Source of the DNA: Bradyrhizobium iriomotense
GTDB taxonomy: Bacteria > Pseudomonadota > Alphaproteobacteria > Rhizobiales > Xanthobacteraceae
Length of the DNA stretch: 64,000 bases
Assembly (NCBI RefSeq): GCF_030160715.1
Contig: NZ_BSOW01000018.1
Span: 62,001 to 126,000, forward strand
Direction: 5' to 3'
The notes under the pieces are model-generated. The model searched no databases and had not been told where the DNA came from. It was given only the letters and a program-made list of their open reading frames with translations. Shown in pieces: positions 60,739 through 64,000 of this stretch (position 1 is the stretch's first letter; the number at the start of each line of letters is the position of its first letter). A program made the position numbers and the translations under genes.

Positions 60739-61038
60739 ATGAGCGACAGAGCAGATCTACCGGAGGCTCTTATCAGGCTGCGTCAGAGTATCGATAACAT
60801 TGACGCAGCTTTGATCTACATGCTCGCGGAGCGCTTTAAATGCACCCGTCTGGTTGGAGAGCTCAAGGCAACGAGCGGCTTACCGGCGGCAGATCCAGGC
60901 AGGGAGGCAGAGCAGATATCCAGACTTCGGCGACTTGCCGATGCCGCCAATCTGGATTCAGCTTTTGCGGAGAAGTTCCTCAAGTTCATTATCGAGGAGG
61001 TCATAAGGCACCACAACGAAGCTCGGCAAACGCCGTAG
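60739..61038 (+). CDS. chorismate mutase, AroQ type
   Basis: A 99-residue all-helical chorismate mutase converting chorismate to prephenate for Phe and Tyr synthesis. The expected residues appear in order: IRLRQSIDNIDAALIYMLAERF, the catalytic VGELKA lysine, DPGREAEQ, and FIIEEVIRHH. It is monofunctional. ATG 60739 is used with GGGAG about ten bases upstream; an overlapping out-of-frame ATG at 60732 lies between them. Confidence 0.93.
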   Translation: MSDRADLPEALIRLRQSIDNIDAALIYMLAERFKCTRLVGELKATSGLPAADPGREAEQISRLRRLADAANLDSAFAEKFLKFIIEEVIRHHNEARQTP

Positions 61039-61430
61039 AGAATATTGCGGTTAGCCGTCCTCAAGCCTTGCAGCACGTCGTCGAACGCATGGGTTTGATG
61101 CGCTTGGCATCCGTCGTTCTCGGGACCGTCGCCTCAGGGAAATTTCGTCGCAACCTCCAATTTAGCCTGGGTTGCGCGGCCACCTATTGGCAACCTTGTC
61201 GCCGCAGTTTTGGCTTGACCGGAGAACCGACCGGCTTTATAGCCGCGCGCCATGATCAACGCCGCGACCATTCTGTTCGCCCGTCGCCGCCGCCGCATTT
61301 TAGCGGTTTGGGCGGTCGATCGCGTTTGAGATCATCGTCTTTGCCGCTGGACCCGATCCGCGGCATTCTCTCTCCTGTCAGCGCGATCTGATCCGGCGGC
61401 CCCCACAAGGAGCCCCAGCAGGAGACCACG
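61039..61430. other. 392-base gap without a supported gene
   Basis: Several overlapping short frames exist on both strands, but none has a ribosome-binding site, coherent hydrophobicity or a familiar motif. The last 30 bases hold CAGGAGACC, the ribosome-binding site of the PaiB-like gene. Nothing else was recognised. Confidence 0.5.
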
Positions 61431-62111
61431 ATGTACACGCCACCCCTCTTCAAGCAGGACCGCGCCGCGAGCCTCAAATTCGCGGATGAGCGCGGCTTTG
61501 CGACCATGTGCGCCTTCGACGGCAAAAAGCCGGTCGCGTCCTCACTGCCGTTCTATCTGACCTATGCCGATGACGGCACGCCGCACGCGGCCTTTCATGT
61601 TGCCCGTCACAATCCGCTGGTAAAGCTTGCGGACGGGTCCACGTCGTGGCTCCTCGCGATCAATGGCCCGGATGCCTATGTATCGCCGGATTGGTACGTC
61701 TCACCGGACCAGGTGCCGACCTGGCTCTACCAGTCGGTGCATCTGACCGGGCCGGTGCGGGTCTTGTCGGACGCGGAGCTCGCGGTGCAGATCGACACGC
61801 TCAGTGCCAAGTTCGAGGACTGGCTGCTGCCGAAGAAGCCCTGGACCTCGGCGAAGATGACGGCAGGGCGACTCGAGGCGATGAAGAAGGCGATCGTGGG
61901 TCTGGTCATGACGGTTGAAGAGGTCGAAGGCAGCTTCAAGCTCAACCAGCACAAATCCGAAGCCGACTATGCCGCGATCGCCAATGCGCTTGGCGATGGC
62001 GATGCCGACGCGAAAGCGATTTCGCAACTGATGCGGCAGACCCGGCCGCAAATCTTCACTGATCAAGCCTTTGCAGATGACACGACCAAGCTCGAAAGGA
62101 GCGCGACATGA
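61431..62111 (+). CDS. PaiB-like FMN-binding split-barrel protein
   Basis: A 226-residue protein of the FMN-binding negative transcriptional regulator (PaiB) family. It starts MYTPPLFKQDRAASLKFAD, then has SLPFYLTYADDG, HVARHNPLVKLADG, WYVSPDQVPTWLYQSVHLTG and near the end KLNQHKSEADYAAIANALG, all typical. In Bacillus PaiB affects sporulation genes; elsewhere it may be a flavin or haem-linked oxidoreductase. Its stop overlaps the argC start as ATGA, which hints at linked expression. GGAG precedes ATG 61431. Confidence 0.93.
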   Translation: MYTPPLFKQDRAASLKFADERGFATMCAFDGKKPVASSLPFYLTYADDGTPHAAFHVARHNPLVKLADGSTSWLLAINGPDAYVSPDWYVSPDQVPTWLYQSVHLTGPVRVLSDAELAVQIDTLSAKFEDWLLPKKPWTSAKMTAGRLEAMKKAIVGLVMTVEEVEGSFKLNQHKSEADYAAIANALGDGDADAKAISQLMRQTRPQIFTDQAFADDTTKLERSAT

Positions 62112-63091
62112 GCCTCGCCGAGACCAAACAAGCCCCGAATGTCGGCGCTGCCACCAAGAAGCCGGTCGTCTTCGTCGACGGCGGCTCAGGCACGACCGGC
62201 CTCGGCATCAATGAGCGGCTCAAGCTGCAAGGCGACGTCGCGGTGAAGACGATTGCCGACGACAAGCGCAAGGATCCGGCGGCCAAGAAGGCGCTAATGG
62301 AGGAGGTTGATCTCGTCATCCTGTGCCTGCCCGATGACGCCGCCAAGGAGACGGTCGCGCTCGTCGACACCATGGGTGCATCGGGGCCGAAAGTGCTGGA
62401 CGCCTCGACTGCGTACCGCGTCGCGCCCGACTGGGCCTACGGCTTTCCCGAGCTCACGCCCGATCAGGCCGGCAAGATCAAGGCCGCGAAAAAGGTCTCC
62501 AACCCGGGCTGCTATCCGACCGGCGCGATCGCGCTGTTGCGGCCGATCGTCGATGCCGGCCTGTTGCCGCAAGACTATCCCGTCACCGTCAACGCGGTGA
62601 GCGGCTATTCCGGCGGCGGCAAGTCGATGATCGCGAGCTTTGAAGACGGCAGCGCATCGTCCTTCGAGCTCTACGGGCTCGGCTTCGAGCACAAGCATCT
62701 GCCGGAGATGCAGCTCTATTCGAACCTGACGCGGCGGCCGATCTTCATTCCCTCGGTCGGCAACTACCGGCAGGGCATGCTGGTCTCGGTGCCGCTCCAG
62801 CTCGACACGCTGCCGGGCAAGCCGACCGGCGCGGACCTGCAAGCCGCGCTTGCCAAGCGCTACGCCGGCTCGAAATACGTCTCGGTGATGCCGCTTCAGA
62901 ACGAGGCGACCAAGAGCGGCCGGATCGAGCCGGAGGCGCTCAACGAGACCAACATGCTCGAGCTCTACGTCTTCGCCAGCGACAAGTATCACCAGGCGGT
63001 GCTGGTCGCGCGGCTCGACAATCTCGGCAAGGGAGCGTCCGGCGCTGCCGTACAGAACATGCGGCTGATGCTGGGATTGCCGGAGGAGTAG
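62108..63091 (+). CDS. argC: N-acetyl-gamma-glutamyl-phosphate reductase, short type
   Basis: A 327-residue NADPH enzyme of arginine biosynthesis that reduces N-acetylglutamyl phosphate to the semialdehyde. The cofactor motif is VDGGSGTTGLGINERL, LCLPDDAAKE follows, and the catalytic Cys is in SNPGCYPTGAIAL, with GYSGGGKSMI and the His of FEHKHLPE. The short form (type 2) lacks an insert of the classical enzyme. It is translationally coupled to the PaiB-like gene. Confidence 0.96.
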   Translation: MSLAETKQAPNVGAATKKPVVFVDGGSGTTGLGINERLKLQGDVAVKTIADDKRKDPAAKKALMEEVDLVILCLPDDAAKETVALVDTMGASGPKVLDASTAYRVAPDWAYGFPELTPDQAGKIKAAKKVSNPGCYPTGAIALLRPIVDAGLLPQDYPVTVNAVSGYSGGGKSMIASFEDGSASSFELYGLGFEHKHLPEMQLYSNLTRRPIFIPSVGNYRQGMLVSVPLQLDTLPGKPTGADLQAALAKRYAGSKYVSVMPLQNEATKSGRIEPEALNETNMLELYVFASDKYHQAVLVARLDNLGKGASGAAVQNMRLMLGLPEE

Positions 63092-63131
63092 GGGAAGCTT
63101 CTCCAACTCGTGGCCGGGCTACCACATCCGC

Positions 63132-63235
63132 TGTCATGCCCCGCGGAAAGCGGGGCATGACAGTACGCCGTGACTTCTCGGTCCTAGCTTCGCCGTCTCT
63201 GGAATACTGGATCAGCCGCTTCGCGGGTGATGACG
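63132..63235. repeat. composite palindromic intergenic element, copy B
   Basis: TGTCATGCCCCGC-GGAAA-GCGGGGCATGACA forms a first hairpin. AGTACGCCG, then CTCTGGAATACTGGAT and a second imperfect hairpin (AGCCGCTTCGCGGGTGATGAC) follow. Organisation and internal sequence match the copy at 49393-49497. Confidence 0.75.
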
Positions 63236-63265
63236 GCTGTGGATGAGGAGGCCGCGAGCAGCGCC

Positions 63266-63664
63266 TCAAAGCACCTTGAAGATCGCCAGCGCCAGTACGG
63301 CCTGCGCAAGGAATCCAACGGTGAAGGCCAGGGTGCGGAACACTGGAAGTCCCAGCGAATACACGATCAGATGCGCGACGCGGGCCCAGAAATAGACGGC
63401 GCAGGCCAGCACCGTCCATTTGCTCGAGTAGTCGATTGCGTTCAGGATCAGCACCAGCGGTGCGAAGATCACGAGGTTCTCGACCGCATTGTCATGCGCG
63501 AACATCAGCCGGTTCGCCCATTCGGCATGCGGCTTGTCGTTGCGGGACGGGTTGGCCATCGCGCCCGAGAGGCCGCGGACCTGGCAGCGGTTGAGGATGT
63601 AGGGGATCCAGAGGATGCCGGTCAGGATCACCGTCAAGGTCAGCCAGAACAATTCGCGCGTCAT
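63266..63664 (-). CDS. MAPEG family membrane protein
   Basis: A 132-residue four-helix membrane protein of the MAPEG group (glutathione- and eicosanoid-metabolism related in eukaryotes, mostly uncharacterised in bacteria). Key stretches are YILNRCQVRGLSGAM, RLMFAHDNAVENLVIFAPLV with the conserved Asn-Glu pair, and YFWARVAHLIVYSLGLPVFR. ATG 63664 has GGGGA eight bases upstream. Confidence 0.92.
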   Translation of the reverse strand: MTRELFWLTLTVILTGILWIPYILNRCQVRGLSGAMANPSRNDKPHAEWANRLMFAHDNAVENLVIFAPLVLILNAIDYSSKWTVLACAVYFWARVAHLIVYSLGLPVFRTLAFTVGFLAQAVLALAIFKVL

Positions 63665-63729
63665 AGTCCGATCCCCATTTTATTCGCCGTGCTGAAGAGG
63701 GAGCTTATACAAAAGCGCGAGAGATTCCG

Positions 63730-64000
63730 CTATGCGCGAACGCGGACGTAGCTGCCGGGTGCGTCCTCGATCGGCGGGACCGCCGCGCTGCCGACGGCGC
63801 GTGCCGGGACCTCCTCGGGATCGAGCCCACCCAGCCATTCGCGCCAGTCCGGCCACCACGAGCCCTTGTGCTCCTCTGCGCCCTTCATCCACTGCGCGAC
63901 GTTGACGTCCTTGATGTTGTCGTTGGTCCAGTACTGGTACTTGTTCGAGGCCGGCGGGTTGACGACGCCCGCGATGTGGCCCGAGCCCGACAGCACGTAT
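63730..64000 (-). CDS. phaC: class I poly(3-hydroxyalkanoate) synthase, C-terminal end
   Basis: The last ~89 residues of PhaC, the enzyme that polymerises hydroxyacyl-CoA into storage granules. The frame is open to the right edge, so the N-terminal part, with the lipase-like box and active Cys, lies outside. YVLSGSGHIAGVVNPPAS carries the catalytic His, and YQYWTND and GSWWPDWREWLGG are class I C-terminal signatures. The stop is TAG at 63730-63732. Confidence 0.93.
   Translation of the reverse strand, partial: YVLSGSGHIAGVVNPPASNKYQYWTNDNIKDVNVAQWMKGAEEHKGSWWPDWREWLGGLDPEEVPARAVGSAAVPPIEDAPGSYVRVRA

Noticed and set aside
60840..61391. Plus-strand frame of about 180 codons after the chorismate mutase gene
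   Set aside because: It starts inside the chorismate mutase gene in another frame and has no ribosome-binding site or domain.

Overview
The window is high-GC, densely coded alphaproteobacterial chromosome and looks like a Bradyrhizobium or close relative (Nitrobacteraceae). This is inferred from gene content and order (amidase, PBP1A and prfB in a row; a suf operon preceded by a second cysteine desulfurase; a class I PHA synthase; several small beta-barrel proteins starting with a signal peptide and an ADLAARPYTKAP-like segment) and from dispersed palindromic intergenic elements of the kind I associate with that genus. No rRNA, tRNA, CRISPR array, insertion sequence, integrase or phage gene was found, so this appears to be core or stable accessory chromosome.

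Layout. 1-6.6 kb: envelope and housekeeping genes (partial amidase, PBP1A, peptide release factor 2 with a programmed +1 frameshift, a beta-hydroxyacid dehydrogenase, an EamA exporter). 6.6-12.1 kb, minus strand: a compact surface-polysaccharide operon (a small membrane protein, a glycosyltransferase fused to an ABC-2 permease, its ATPase, a second glycosyltransferase, an O-antigen ligase-like protein). 12.2-14.3 kb: a coupled DUF6502/DUF5666 pair behind two operator-like inverted repeats. 14.3-20.3 kb: a polar amino acid ABC transporter in an apparent operon with an aminotransferase and an RraA/HMG-aldolase-like protein, divergent from a LysR regulator. I read this as uptake and breakdown of a substituted glutamate-type amino acid.

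20.3-35.8 kb: M23 peptidase, Bcp peroxiredoxin with a histone-like tail, large AsmA/DUF3971 protein, DoxX, MFS transporter, TyrS, AnmK, a glutathione transferase behind a three-copy operator array, DUF1697, a hydrolase, and a membrane LytTR regulator divergent from an acyltransferase. 35.9-42.9 kb: iron-sulfur cluster assembly (NifS-like desulfurase, sufB, sufC, sufD, sufS, sufT-like, sufA). 43-50.8 kb: TfoX-like protein, diguanylate cyclase, DEAD-box helicase, AraC regulator, secreted caspase-like protease, FAD monooxygenase. 51-57.5 kb: five outer-membrane beta-barrel genes, one frameshifted, around an SDR and a small membrane protein. 57.7-64 kb: parE, DedA, chorismate mutase, PaiB-like flavin protein coupled to argC, MAPEG protein, and the C-terminal end of phaC.

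Four-base ATGA start/stop overlaps recur (ABC ATPase to glycosyltransferase, DUF6502 to DUF5666, aldolase to aminotransferase, sufD-sufS-sufT, paiB-argC) and were used to set starts. All function calls come from reading motifs by eye; no database search was run.
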